Assembly: GCF_007997015.1 (NCBI RefSeq)
Contig: NZ_VOSM01000004.1
Coordinates: 124,001 to 188,000, forward strand
DNA length: 64,000 bases
DNA from: Lujinxingia vulgaris
GTDB lineage: Bacteria; Myxococcota_A; Bradymonadia; Bradymonadales; Bradymonadaceae
Reading direction: 5' to 3'
Positions 24,218-33,148 of this stretch are shown here, piece by piece; position 1 is the stretch's first letter, and each line of letters begins with the position of its first letter. The translations under genes were made by a program, and so were the position numbers. A model generated the notes under the pieces. The model did no database searches, had not been told where the DNA came from, and saw only the letters and a list, made by a program, of their open reading frames with translations.

Positions 24218-25969
24218 TTACGGCGCCCAGGGCGGCGAGAGGATCGGGCGACGCTCGCGCGCCTGCTGGGTGCGCTGCAGCTCGATCTCGGTGGTCAGAA
24301 TCGCCGGCGCCACCGTCGACACCGGCACATACCCGCTCTCGGCGCCGCAGTAGCCGTTGAAGATCCCCGTCTCGGTGGAGGCGGCCACGATCTTGTTGAT
24401 GCTCGAGAGCGGTGTGCCCACAAGCTCCACCCCGCGCACAAGCTCCTGCTCACCCGTCTCGGCGTCGATGCGATAGATCATACGAGGTACACCTTTAAAC
24501 GCCTGATAGCCGTAGCCAAGCGTATTGGTCGAGCCCCCGGTGATATCCTCAATCAACAGACCGTAGGGTTTGCCCTGGCGACGAACTTCATCAAGGAGGC
24601 GCTCGCGCAGCTCCTCAAAACTCATCTGGGCTTCCTCAGTGGCCTCCACCACCAGGTTGGCCATGCGCGCTCGCGGCACATTCACGCCCTGGGCGCGGCC
24701 ATGCCCGTTGGAGCTGTCCACCCCTTCGATCGGCGTGCGGCTCATCAAAAAGCCACGAAGCACGCCTTCTTCAATAAGGTTGGCACGCTGCGCCGGAACG
24801 CCCTCATCATCGTGAGTGTAATAGCCGTTGAGCTGCACATCTCCCATCTCCGCCAAGAGGGGGTCGTCGTAGACCGAGATGAACTCCGGCAAAACCACCT
24901 TCCCCACACGCCCCTGGAAGGTGCGGCCCTCCTGCTCATCGCGCTGACGCTCGCCCTCCAGGCGATGGCCGACGGCTTCGTGAAACAGCACCCCGGTGGC
25001 TTCCGGAGCGAGGATCGCCGGACCGGTATAAGGGTCGATGACCTCGGCCTCACGCAGCTGACGAAGCTCGTCGATCATCTCGTCGACCGCGGCCTCCACA
25101 ACCTCCCAGCTCGGCAATGCGTCGAGATCGCGGGCGTAGAAGAGGCGGCTGTTCTCCAGCAACATCCCATCATCAGCACGCGTGTAAGCCTGCGCCTGAA
25201 TGGTGTAGAGGCGCTGCTCATCAACGACCTCGCTGCCCTCGCTGTTGACCAGGTAGCGCACCACACGCTGCGCGGAGACCTCCATCGACGCGTCCAGCAA
25301 AAAGGTATGCGCTTTGAGCTCGCCGGTGATGCGGCGAACCTGCGCGCGCCAGGCGGCCTCATCAAGCTCCAGAGGCATCGAAGGACCGCGGTGGCTGACC
25401 GCCTCCTCCCGCGAGAAGCTGGGGACCTCCGCCTCTTCCTGCGCTTCGTAGACAGCGCCGCCGCGCTTGGTCAGGTAGTCGCTCAACGCCTTCTTGTAGG
25501 TCTCATCAGTGAGCAACCACAGCGCGCCGCGCAGCGCGTCGCCGTCGTCGAGCGGCACCACCACATCGGCCCGAAAGTTGGCCATCCGGTAACTCTCGGC
25601 GTCGATGTTGGCGAAGTTATCAAAGTCGTAAGAGCCAACCCGGCTCTCCACATACGCGTAGCGCTGGCGGCTATGCGAGTCGGTGGTCAGCGCGCCGAAC
25701 TTGCCGCCGATGGTCACCGACTCATCGTCTTTGAGCTGGTACGAGAGGAAGTAGGGCCCCTCATAATCGTCCAGGCGCAGCCGCTCCATCGAGCGCTCGA
25801 GCTCGGCGCTAAGCGTGCTCACGACCTCCTGGCGCTCCGAGCCGTCCGGGCCGGTCAGTACCACCGTGGCAGGCTCACTCGCCGTCGGGGCGGCCGCACA
25901 GCCGACCATCGCCACCATCATCCCTGCCAGCAGTCGCCCGCTGACCCTGCCCATCAAACCTGCGCTCAT
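24218..25969 (-). CDS. TldD/PmbA-family metalloprotease with a lipoprotein signal
   Basis: A 583-residue member of the TldD/PmbA (U62) family. The zinc motif HEAVGH is intact (H330, E331, H335) in GVLFHEAVGHRLEGE. Conserved flanks GPAILAPEATG, the NLIEEGVLRGFLMSR and NGHGRA segments, and GVELVGTPLSSINKI are present. Classical TldD is cytosolic and works with TldE on peptides such as microcins. This copy begins with a hydrophobic stretch ending in MVGC (C24), which predicts an exported lipoprotein, and has no tldE neighbour. Exported TldD-like proteins are little studied, so the substrate is unknown. Confidence 0.85.
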   Translation of the reverse strand: MSAGLMGRVSGRLLAGMMVAMVGCAAAPTASEPATVVLTGPDGSERQEVVSTLSAELERSMERLRLDDYEGPYFLSYQLKDDESVTIGGKFGALTTDSHSRQRYAYVESRVGSYDFDNFANIDAESYRMANFRADVVVPLDDGDALRGALWLLTDETYKKALSDYLTKRGGAVYEAQEEAEVPSFSREEAVSHRGPSMPLELDEAAWRAQVRRITGELKAHTFLLDASMEVSAQRVVRYLVNSEGSEVVDEQRLYTIQAQAYTRADDGMLLENSRLFYARDLDALPSWEVVEAAVDEMIDELRQLREAEVIDPYTGPAILAPEATGVLFHEAVGHRLEGERQRDEQEGRTFQGRVGKVVLPEFISVYDDPLLAEMGDVQLNGYYTHDDEGVPAQRANLIEEGVLRGFLMSRTPIEGVDSSNGHGRAQGVNVPRARMANLVVEATEEAQMSFEELRERLLDEVRRQGKPYGLLIEDITGGSTNTLGYGYQAFKGVPRMIYRIDAETGEQELVRGVELVGTPLSSINKIVAASTETGIFNGYCGAESGYVPVSTVAPAILTTEIELQRTQQARERRPILSPPWAP

Positions 25970-26087
25970 GCATCGCCTTTTGGAAGTTGTTGAAGGCTCT
26001 CTTCGGGCCTGTCACGCGCTTGTCTTTCTCTTCGACGCGTGCACGCGCCAGGAGGCGGATATCGACCCACCTCATGGCGCTGCCAGA

Positions 26088-26549
26088 TCAATGCACCTGG
26101 CGAATATGTTGCACGGTGGCCGGATCATCGGCCTCAAGCTCGCGGATGTACTCGGCGGTCCAGGGCCCCTTGCCACGGCGATCCTCGCCATAGCCCCACT
26201 CCCCGTCGAGACGCACGGTCTGGCCGTCGTCCACCAGCAGGAAGTAGCCCTTGCCGCGCATCGTCGCGCGAGCCTGGTCGCGGTCGCCCGGCTCTTCCCA
26301 GTCAAAGAGCAGGCGGTTGCCGTTGAGCTCACCCTCAATGGTGCCGCCGCTGCCGTAGGAGTAGACCCCGGTGACGCGGTCGCCGACCTGCTCCAGGTAC
26401 ATGTGTTCGAACTGCTGGGAGTACCACAGCCCCGAGTAGCTACGGCCCTGGGGCATCGGGTCCGACCCCGGCACTCCGGGTGCACTTGCGCAACCGCTCA
26501 ACACCCACGCCAGACTCACCGCCACCATCCACACTGCACGCCATCGCAT
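26088..26549 (-). CDS. Small lipoprotein, unknown function
   Basis: A 153-residue predicted lipoprotein with signal MRWRAVWMVAVSLAWVLSGC and lipobox LSGC. The mature part appears to be a small beta domain (SGLWYSQQFEHMYLEQ; VTGVYSYGSGGTIEGEL) reminiscent of extracellular beta-barrel folds, but no family is recognised. The ATG at 26549 is chosen for GAGGTG at 26555-26560; several in-frame ATGs lie upstream (to 26600). It starts four bases after the stop of the preceding small gene, which suggests a transcription unit with it and the response regulator. Confidence 0.65.
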   Translation of the reverse strand: MRWRAVWMVAVSLAWVLSGCASAPGVPGSDPMPQGRSYSGLWYSQQFEHMYLEQVGDRVTGVYSYGSGGTIEGELNGNRLLFDWEEPGDRDQARATMRGKGYFLLVDDGQTVRLDGEWGYGEDRRGKGPWTAEYIRELEADDPATVQHIRQVH

Positions 26550-26553
26550 CACA

Positions 26554-26973
26554 TCACCTCGTCGCATCACCGGCCTCCTCCTCGTCGGGGCGCGTCTCAA
26601 TCTCGCGTCCCAACGCGCGGCGCACCGCCGCAGGGGCCTTCTCCAGTAGGTCCGATAGTATAGCGCAGACCCGCTCGCTTTCCAGGAGCAGCCCCCACTC
26701 CTGGGCGCTCAGGTAACTGACGCGCTTGCCCCGTCGCTCCAGAAACTCCAGGCGCACCGTCACCTGCTCCCCCTCGCGCTCCACAGCCTCCAGGCGCACC
26801 TGGTCGGGCTCCCCCAGCCGCAGAAGATCGCGCTCCAGGCTGCGTAGATGCCGATACAATCGCAGCGCGCGCTTGACCCGGGGATCCTGATAGGCCTCGA
26901 AGTTTCGGTTGCGGCTAAAGGCCACATCGTCGTCGCGCAGCAAACGGCGCACGATCTTAAAGGTCAGATCCAT
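26554..26973 (-). CDS. Small hypothetical protein, charged and mostly helical
   Basis: A 139-residue protein without signal or membrane segment. It is rich in Arg and Glu (KRALRLYRHLRSLERDLLR; LEFLERRGKRVSYLSAQEWG) and has no recognised family. GAGGAGG nine bases before the ATG at 26973 supports that start. A longer frame reaches 27087, where ATG overlaps the upstream response-regulator stop, but it adds an Arg/Gly-rich leader unlike a folded domain. It lies between the response regulator and a lipoprotein gene. Confidence 0.6.
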   Translation of the reverse strand: MDLTFKIVRRLLRDDDVAFSRNRNFEAYQDPRVKRALRLYRHLRSLERDLLRLGEPDQVRLEAVEREGEQVTVRLEFLERRGKRVSYLSAQEWGLLLESERVCAILSDLLEKAPAAVRRALGREIETRPDEEEAGDATR

Positions 26974-27083
26974 CGGGGGGCGTCCTCCTCGTAAGCTGGC
27001 ATCGAGCCGAGCGGCCCGCACTGCCTCAACCGACCGCCCCCGCCGGCCCATTCCACCGGCCCGTCGCGCAAACGCCTCGACGC

Positions 27084-28532
27084 TCAACCCCAGACCCGGA
27101 TCTCGTTGAGCCCGTTGGACTCCTGAAAACGCCCCAGGCGCGCGATGAGCTCATCGGTGATGATCATGTCGCGCGGCGCCACCGGGATGCCCTGAGCCGT
27201 CTCCAGGGGGCGAGCGAGCACCATGCCCGGGCGCAGTTCATTGAAGCCCACCACGACCTCACGGGTGCGCGTGGTGGCCATCTCCCCGGCGACCATCTCG
27301 CCAAAACGCTTCACCAGCGTGGGGTCAAACGCACCATTGGCCGCGCCCTCTTTGAGCAGCTTCAGCCCCCGCTCCACCGCCCCGGCCACCTCGGTGCGCT
27401 CGTTGCCGCGAAGTCCGGTGCGCACCCGCTCAAAGGTGCTGCAAATGCCCAGGATCTGACATCCCCGCACAAACGCCTCGCCATAAACCTGCCCGGTGGC
27501 CGGATCGACCTGGTCGGCGCCAAAGGAAGGATCATCATGGCGGCGCAGGTAATGCAGGATCATCCGCCCGGGCTCGCGCAGCGCCGGAACATGGTGAATC
27601 GCCTGCTGGCCGAGCACCGTATGAAACTCCCAGCTGGCCTTGGCCTCCTCGTCGAGCTCCTCCACCGGTTTCTCAAAGACCCGGGGCGGCGCGTTAATAA
27701 GCCCGATCCAGTGCAAGAGCGTGGCCCGCTCGATCTCTTTGCACTCGTCGTCGGAAAGCTCCAGAAGTTCACAGAACATCCGCACCCGCTCGGCGGTGCG
27801 CTGGCAATGCTCAATGACGTGCACCTCGCCAAGCTCCATGATCGAAACCAGCGCTTTGATGGTGGCGTCAAAGCTCCCCTGCAGTTCGCGGTAGAGGCGC
27901 TCGATCTCCTCCTGCCGGCTGACCACCTCGCGGGTGCGCTCCTCAACGCGACGCTCCAGATCTTCGTTGAGATCGCTGAGCTCGGCGTTGAGCACGCTCA
28001 ACTTGGTGTTCTGCGCGCGGATATGCTCCTCGTAGCGCTCCTTCGAGATCAGCAGCTCGTGGTGCTCGATCGCCAGGCCCACGATCTTCAAAAACTCATC
28101 GTGATCCCAGGGCTTGGTGATGAAACGAAAAACCTCCCCCTGGTTGATGGCCTCAATGGCCGTGGCCACATCGTTGTTGCCGGTGAGCATAATGCGCACG
28201 GTGTTCGGCGACTTCTTGCGCACATAGTTAAGCAGCGCCGCACCGCTTAAGCCGGGCATCCGCTGATCGCTGATGATCACCGCGATGGTGTGCTCCCGAA
28301 AGATCTCCACGGCTTCGGCGCCGCTGGGCGCGGTGAGCACGTGGTAGCCCTGCCCCAGAAAGAGGCGCTGCACCGCTTTGAGGATGTGCGTCTCATCGTC
28401 GACGATGAGCACTTTGTAGGGCTCTCTGCGCCCCTCGGCGTCTTGCTGGATGTCGGTGGGCTCCTGTCCCAACCCACCCCCCCGACCATCCCCCTGTGAT
28501 GATACTGGCGTTCGCTGAATGGTCCGCGTCAT
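27084..28532 (-). CDS. Response regulator with receiver, coiled coil and degenerate HD-GYP domain
   Basis: A 482-residue protein. The receiver domain (about 38-155) keeps the acidic pocket D45/D46, phosphoacceptor D89 (IISDQRMPG), T117 and K140. A coiled coil spans about 160-220. The C-terminal domain resembles HD-GYP phosphodiesterases (RpfG type), but the HD pair reads HW (H274, W275) in LLHWIGLINAPP, and the HHE and GYP motifs are not recognisable. Loss of c-di-GMP hydrolysis is inferred; it may act as a binding or signalling scaffold. No cognate kinase is adjacent. The N-terminal 37 residues are low complexity. Confidence 0.85.
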   Translation of the reverse strand: MTRTIQRTPVSSQGDGRGGGLGQEPTDIQQDAEGRREPYKVLIVDDETHILKAVQRLFLGQGYHVLTAPSGAEAVEIFREHTIAVIISDQRMPGLSGAALLNYVRKKSPNTVRIMLTGNNDVATAIEAINQGEVFRFITKPWDHDEFLKIVGLAIEHHELLISKERYEEHIRAQNTKLSVLNAELSDLNEDLERRVEERTREVVSRQEEIERLYRELQGSFDATIKALVSIMELGEVHVIEHCQRTAERVRMFCELLELSDDECKEIERATLLHWIGLINAPPRVFEKPVEELDEEAKASWEFHTVLGQQAIHHVPALREPGRMILHYLRRHDDPSFGADQVDPATGQVYGEAFVRGCQILGICSTFERVRTGLRGNERTEVAGAVERGLKLLKEGAANGAFDPTLVKRFGEMVAGEMATTRTREVVVGFNELRPGMVLARPLETAQGIPVAPRDMIITDELIARLGRFQESNGLNEIRVWG

Positions 28533-28682
28533 ATTCTGACTTCTCGCGCTGAACGTCGTTGTGATCCCCTCGGCCGACTCGCCCCACGTCGAGCCCTCAA
28601 GACGCGTACTATAACGCGGCGCGATGACTTCCCGCCAGCATCAATCACTCTGCCCGTCACGCCGCAGCCCCCCGCTCTTCCT

Positions 28683-29357
28683 TCAGCTCGGGCGCACCGC
28701 GCGGGCCACACGACGGCAAAGGATGGCCGCCGAGGCGGGAATCACCGTGGTATAGACCGACAGCGCCATCGCCGCAGCGATCCAGCGCGCAGGGCTGGTC
28801 AACGTCTCCGAGATGGTGCCCAGGCTGGTCCAGCCCATCACGCTCATCGCGATGGCCGCGCCCACCCCGAAGGTCAGAAGGGGGTAGAGCAACCAGCCGG
28901 CGGCCAGCTCACGCGCGCGCAGCGCGCGGTCGGGGGCCTCATCGCGTCGCCCGCGCATCGCCGGCTGCCCCAGCATCACCGCGCTGAAGATGGCCGCGCC
29001 GACGCCGTGCGCGCCGACCACCAGCCACCCCGGTCGCCACACCTTGATAAGCTCCGGCATATGGATGAAGGCCCAGAAGCCCGCCACGGCCATCACCAGC
29101 CCGGGAAGCACTACGCTCAGTCCCATCAGGGTGCGGGCCACCCGCCGCTTGCTCCAGATCAGTGCCGCCCAGCTTCCCCAGGTCCACGTCAACATCGAGG
29201 CGACGATCGCATGACCCAGATCCCTGGCCGGCGCGGGCATCTCAGTGCCGGTGTAGACATGCAACCCCATGACCGCCACGCCGACCATCATCACGGTGGC
29301 AGCGAACCACAACCCGACTTCAGCGAGGAGCGACGGCTTGCTCGTTTGATCTTCCAT
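28683..29357 (-). CDS. Multi-pass membrane protein, unknown function
   Basis: A 224-residue protein with about five or six predicted membrane helices (LWFAATVMMVGVAVMGLH; IVASMLTWTWGSWAALIW; LSVVLPGLVMAVAGFWAF; LVVGAHGVGAAIFSAVML; and two C-terminal segments). No domain family is recognised. The ATG at 29357 (MEDQTSK) has AGGG eight bases upstream; an ATG at 29375 is the alternative. It is divergent from the nucleotidyltransferase at 29491, so 29358-29490 should hold two promoters. Confidence 0.65.
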   Translation of the reverse strand: MEDQTSKPSLLAEVGLWFAATVMMVGVAVMGLHVYTGTEMPAPARDLGHAIVASMLTWTWGSWAALIWSKRRVARTLMGLSVVLPGLVMAVAGFWAFIHMPELIKVWRPGWLVVGAHGVGAAIFSAVMLGQPAMRGRRDEAPDRALRARELAAGWLLYPLLTFGVGAAIAMSVMGWTSLGTISETLTSPARWIAAAMALSVYTTVIPASAAILCRRVARAVRPS

Positions 29358-29490
29358 GGTCTGATCCCTGATCATCGCGTGTTCGGTTGATCGTGCGTCT
29401 TCATCATAGTAACGCCTGCGACTGGCAAAACAAATCCGCCTGCTGCTTCGATTCCCTGCCCCTCGATTCCCCACGCCTGTTGAGTACGCC

Positions 29491-30252
29491 ATGCCCGAGA
29501 CCACCCGCGCCGCCGTCATCCTCGCTGCAGGCTTCGGAAGCCGCCTCAACGCCGAGGAGGGCTACAAGCTTCTGGCCGAGGTCGGCGGCCGCCCCATGAT
29601 CGATCATCACCTCTCCGGGCTCCATCAGCTTGGCGTAACCCACGTGGTCGTCGTCACCGGCTACGCCCACCAGGGGCTGGAAGACGCCCTGCAATCGGTT
29701 GAGTTGCCCGAAGGTATGCGCCTGCAATGCGCGTTCAACCCGAACTTCGAAGGGCAGAACGGCTCCTCGGTGCTCACAGGCGCCGCCGCACTCCGAGACG
29801 CCTCCATCCAGGGCCCCTTCTGGCTCACGATGAGCGACCACCTCTTTGAGCCCGCCCTCTTCGAAGACCTGAGCCGCTTCGACGCCGAGCGTCCCTCAGG
29901 CTGGCAGGGCGCGCTGATGATCGACCGCAAGCTCGAGACGATCTTCGACATGCCCGACGCCACCAAACTGGCCATGGACGCCGGAGCGTTTGCCATCGGC
30001 AAAGAGCTTGAGCGCTTTGACGCCGTCGACGCCGGCCTCTTCTGGTGCGATGAGGGCTTTGTCGACGCCCTCATCGAGGCGCGCGAGCGCCGCGGCGACT
30101 GCTCCACCTCCGACGCGGTGCGCGCACTGCACGCCGCCTCCACCTTTGGGTTCTGGGACATCGGCCCGCGCCTCTGGCAAGACGTCGACACCCCCGGCGC
30201 CCGCGCCCACGCCGAGCGCCTGATCGCCGGCTGGCGCGCGCGCCAGCACTGA
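29491..30252 (+). CDS. NTP transferase-like protein, possibly inositol/sugar-phosphate cytidylyltransferase
   Basis: A 253-residue nucleotidyltransferase of the MobA-like/GT-A fold. The N-terminal nucleotide motif AAVILAAGFGSRL is followed by a lysine at the usual position (EEGYKLLAEVGGRPMIDHHL). The metal-binding stretch is LTMSDHLFEPAL. The arrangement resembles the cytidylyltransferase half of IPCT/DIPP synthase, which makes CDP-inositol, and also choline-phosphate cytidylyltransferases. No CDP-alcohol phosphotransferase is adjacent, so the substrate is uncertain. An intrinsic terminator shared with the convergent thiolase gene follows. Confidence 0.7.
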   Translation: MPETTRAAVILAAGFGSRLNAEEGYKLLAEVGGRPMIDHHLSGLHQLGVTHVVVVTGYAHQGLEDALQSVELPEGMRLQCAFNPNFEGQNGSSVLTGAAALRDASIQGPFWLTMSDHLFEPALFEDLSRFDAERPSGWQGALMIDRKLETIFDMPDATKLAMDAGAFAIGKELERFDAVDAGLFWCDEGFVDALIEARERRGDCSTSDAVRALHAASTFGFWDIGPRLWQDVDTPGARAHAERLIAGWRARQH

Positions 30253-30296
30253 GCGCACCCTCGCTCAACGCGCCGCAAAGATCTGCGCCAGAGTTG

Positions 30297-30332
30297 AAAA
30301 AGCCCCGATGTCCTGCGACATCGGGGCTTTTT
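30297..30332. terminator. Bidirectional intrinsic terminator
   Basis: AAAAAGCCCCGATGTC pairs perfectly with GACATCGGGGCTTTTT around a CTGC loop. A- and T-runs on both sides let it act in both directions, between the nucleotidyltransferase and the thiolase. Confidence 0.95.
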
Positions 30333-30369
30333 GCTACGATTTCGATCCTCTGAGGATCAAAACATCGTC

Positions 30370-31632
30370 TCAGCGCACATCTTTAAGCGCGATGCACACC
30401 GTGGTGCGGTCATCGCCGCCCATGTTCGCCGTCAGGCCGATCTCCGGGCGCTCAGCGAGCTGATAGTCGCCGCACTGCCCCTTCATCTGACGGTAGATCT
30501 CCAGAAGCTGCTTCACACCGGTGGCGCCCACCGGGTGGCCAAAGGCCAGCAGACCGCCGCCGGTGTTCACCGGAATCTTGCCCGTGAGGCTCGTCTCACC
30601 GGCGCGCGCAAGCTCGGCGCCCCTGCCCTTCTCGGCAAAGCCCAGCGCCTCGTACATCAGGAGCTCGGTGACCGCGAAGCAGTCGTGGACCTCGGCGACC
30701 TGCACCTGCTCCGGGGTGATCCCGGCGTCGGCGTAGACCTGGTCGGCGGCCATCTTCGTGTTGTCGAGCACGGTGTAGTCTTTGACCTGACCCAGCGGGC
30801 TGGTCGCCTGCGAGTACGCCAAAACCTCAATGCAGTCTTCGGGCTTCTTGCCCAGCTTCTTGAGGCCTTCTTCGGTCGCCAGGATCACCGCGGCGCCGCC
30901 GTCGCTGACCTGCGAGCAGTCCGAGACTTTGAGGTGGGGCTTGAGATCTTCATTGCCCAGAAACGCCGGGTTGCGGTCGCCGGGCTTCGAGGCGCTCTCC
31001 AGATCCCAGCTCACCTTGCACATATGCGCTTTCGGGTTCTTGTTGGCGTTCTCGTAGGCCTTGACCGTGACGTGCGCGATGTCTTCGTCGGTCACCCCAA
31101 ACGCCTCTTTGTAGTGCTTGGCGCGGCGAGCGAACATCGCCGGGAAGGTGAACTCATCGATGGAGCGCTCCTCCTCCCAGTGCGAGGCGCGCGCGAGGTA
31201 GCCGGCGCCTTCGCGGGCGCTGACCGTGGTCTGCACTTCGGCGCCCACCGCCATGACCACATCGCTGCCGGCGTGGAGCGCGTCCATCGCCGAGAGGATC
31301 GCAAGGCCCCCGGAGGCGCACGCGCCTTCAAGACGGGTAAAGGGCTTGCCCACGAGTTTTTCGTTGGCGCGCACGGCCATCGCACCCAGGTGACCCTGGG
31401 AGTTGAAGAGCTCGCCGGCGAAGTTGCCGACAAAGCCGCGATCGATGGCCTCGGCGTCCACGCCCGTCTTCTCCAGCGCGCCGTTGATCGCCTGAGTCAG
31501 GTACTGCTCCAGGGTGGGGTTTTCGCGCTTGCCGAAGTCCGGGTGCTTCTTCCACACGAAGTCCGGATGGCCTTTACCGATAAACGTCGTCAGCTCGCCG
31601 CCGACCACAAAGATGCGCTTAAGGGGTTTCAT
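30370..31632 (-). CDS. Thiolase-family acetyl-CoA acyltransferase (SCP2-like)
   Basis: A 420-residue thiolase. The nucleophilic cysteine is C105 in EGACASGGLAI. The family histidines lie in EVHDCFAVTE and NTGGGLLAFGHPVGATG. The HDCF pattern and the length place it with the SCP2-type thiolases rather than the classic PhaA/FadA enzymes. It either condenses two acetyl-CoA or cleaves 3-ketoacyl-CoA; direction is not set by sequence. The ATG at 31632 has AGGAG upstream. A mevalonate-type kinase lies 5 kb away but not in the same operon. Confidence 0.88.
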   Translation of the reverse strand: MKPLKRIFVVGGELTTFIGKGHPDFVWKKHPDFGKRENPTLEQYLTQAINGALEKTGVDAEAIDRGFVGNFAGELFNSQGHLGAMAVRANEKLVGKPFTRLEGACASGGLAILSAMDALHAGSDVVMAVGAEVQTTVSAREGAGYLARASHWEEERSIDEFTFPAMFARRAKHYKEAFGVTDEDIAHVTVKAYENANKNPKAHMCKVSWDLESASKPGDRNPAFLGNEDLKPHLKVSDCSQVSDGGAAVILATEEGLKKLGKKPEDCIEVLAYSQATSPLGQVKDYTVLDNTKMAADQVYADAGITPEQVQVAEVHDCFAVTELLMYEALGFAEKGRGAELARAGETSLTGKIPVNTGGGLLAFGHPVGATGVKQLLEIYRQMKGQCGDYQLAERPEIGLTANMGGDDRTTVCIALKDVR

Positions 31633-31777
31633 ACAATCTCCTGGGCTGAGCGCCGTCGCCGCAGCTGGCGAGGCGCGCAAGGGTAGGGATGGGCGCGAAT
31701 CTCGGCGCCGGCCAGCAGCCGGGCGCCGTGTTTGAAGATGGCTCTGGGTTACACCACTCGAAGCGGCCTAACAACGG

Positions 31778-31813
31778 GCAAAGGGCGCGTCGCATTCCGC
31801 GCGCGCCCTTTGC
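31778..31813. terminator. 12-bp inverted repeat, possible factor-independent stop
   Basis: GCAAAGGGCGCG (31778-31789) pairs with CGCGCCCTTTGC (31802-31813) across 12 bases. No T-run follows on either strand. It lies between the membrane-protein stop (31902) and the thiolase start, so it may end the upstream minus-strand gene or act as a leader structure. Confidence 0.4.
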
Positions 31814-31901
31814 TCACAGCCATGGTGCGCTCCGCGAAAAACCAACCGCACAGACCAGCGCGGCGTGGCGGCGCTGAGACAGCACGAAGGTCTCTGGGAC
31901 C

Positions 31902-32975
31902 TCACCAGCCGGAGCCGCCCGGGGGGTTGGTGCCCTGCGGGTTAGGCGCCTCCTGCACACCGGTGGCGGCCGTCGCCGGCGCCGGCGCGGGAAGCCCAAC
32001 CTGGTCGCCGGCCTTAAGCCCGGCTTCTTTGGCCTTGCCGATGAGATTGCGGAAGGACTCGCTGGCGTTCTGCAGCTTCTGGTCCCACTCCGGATCGGGC
32101 TGCTTGCCGGCGATCTCGCGGTGGTAGGTCACGATCGTGTACGCCAGCGCGAAGGGCTCATAAAACGCAAGCTCCAGCAGGCGTCCACCCACGGCAGCGA
32201 GCACCAACGCGATAATAAAACCGAGCGTGCCCCACTCCGGCCCCAGCAAGCTGGAGATGAGCAGACCGGGCACGATGATCATCGCAAAGAAGATCACCCC
32301 GAAGACCTTGCCCAGCACCCACGCCTTCAGCGTCGTAAAGAGGATCGGCTTATAGCTCTGCCCGTAGAGCACGATGCCGTGGCGCGCGCTGTTCCAGACG
32401 TTCTCCTCGCGCTGCGCGATCGCGTAGCTCAAGATCGCCTCATCCACATAGGAGAGCGAGCGGTTGATGATCCCCTGCACGACGCGAATCAACTTGCGGA
32501 AGTCGCCGGGCAGCGGAATGAAGTTGATGATGCGCACAAAAGTGTTGGTAAACGCTTTAACCGTGCCGTTGATCAACGCGTCGAGCCCGAAGAGCACCGA
32601 GACATCTTTAAAGTATTTGGTGACAATGTCGCGCGCATACTGGATCTGGCCGGGACCTTTGGGAACCTCGCGCCCCAGCATCACCTCGGTCATCGCCGCG
32701 ATATGCGCGCCTTTGACCATGTAGAGCAGGTAGCGCCGCGCCATCCGCCAGGCGAACCCGCCGGCGCCCATCGCAAAAAGGATGCAGATCACGCCCGCGA
32801 TCGGCACCAACTTCGAGACAAAGAAGGCGATTGCCCCCCAGATCGCAAACCAGATCACCGCCACCAGGAAGAACCCCGCGTACACCGCAGCGTTCAGACC
32901 TAAGAGCGGCACCGTCGCGCCCAGAAGCGAGACGGCCTCTTTCATATAACTTCCCTGCGATTGATTCTGACTCAT
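31902..32975 (-). CDS. Polytopic membrane protein, unknown function
   Basis: A 357-residue protein. Two N-terminal membrane helices (LNAAVYAGFFLVAVIWFAIW; LVPIAGVICILFAMGAGG) are followed by a long cytoplasmic or amphipathic region and two further hydrophobic helices (VIFFAMIIVPGLLISSLLG; GFIIALVLAAVGG). The C-terminal tail is rich in Pro, Ala and Gly. Two internal halves may be related, each pairing a hydrophobic segment with a YARDIV/YAIAQR-like helix. No family is recognised. GGAGGG precedes the ATG at 32975. It stands alone between pdxH and the thiolase, both on the minus strand. Confidence 0.7.
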   Translation of the reverse strand: MSQNQSQGSYMKEAVSLLGATVPLLGLNAAVYAGFFLVAVIWFAIWGAIAFFVSKLVPIAGVICILFAMGAGGFAWRMARRYLLYMVKGAHIAAMTEVMLGREVPKGPGQIQYARDIVTKYFKDVSVLFGLDALINGTVKAFTNTFVRIINFIPLPGDFRKLIRVVQGIINRSLSYVDEAILSYAIAQREENVWNSARHGIVLYGQSYKPILFTTLKAWVLGKVFGVIFFAMIIVPGLLISSLLGPEWGTLGFIIALVLAAVGGRLLELAFYEPFALAYTIVTYHREIAGKQPDPEWDQKLQNASESFRNLIGKAKEAGLKAGDQVGLPAPAPATAATGVQEAPNPQGTNPPGGSGW

Positions 32976-33148
32976 CGTTGCCCTCCGGGCAGCCTGGGTC
33001 GTTGAAGTTGAGCGCACTCACCAGTTCGGCGGTAACCCGGCCTTGAAAAGCCGGCGCGCGGTCGGCGGCGTCGTTGTGAAGAACGCGCCAAACCTAACGC
33101 CCCCCTGTGTCCGGGTCAACGCCTGGGATCAACGCCATCGGATCCTCT

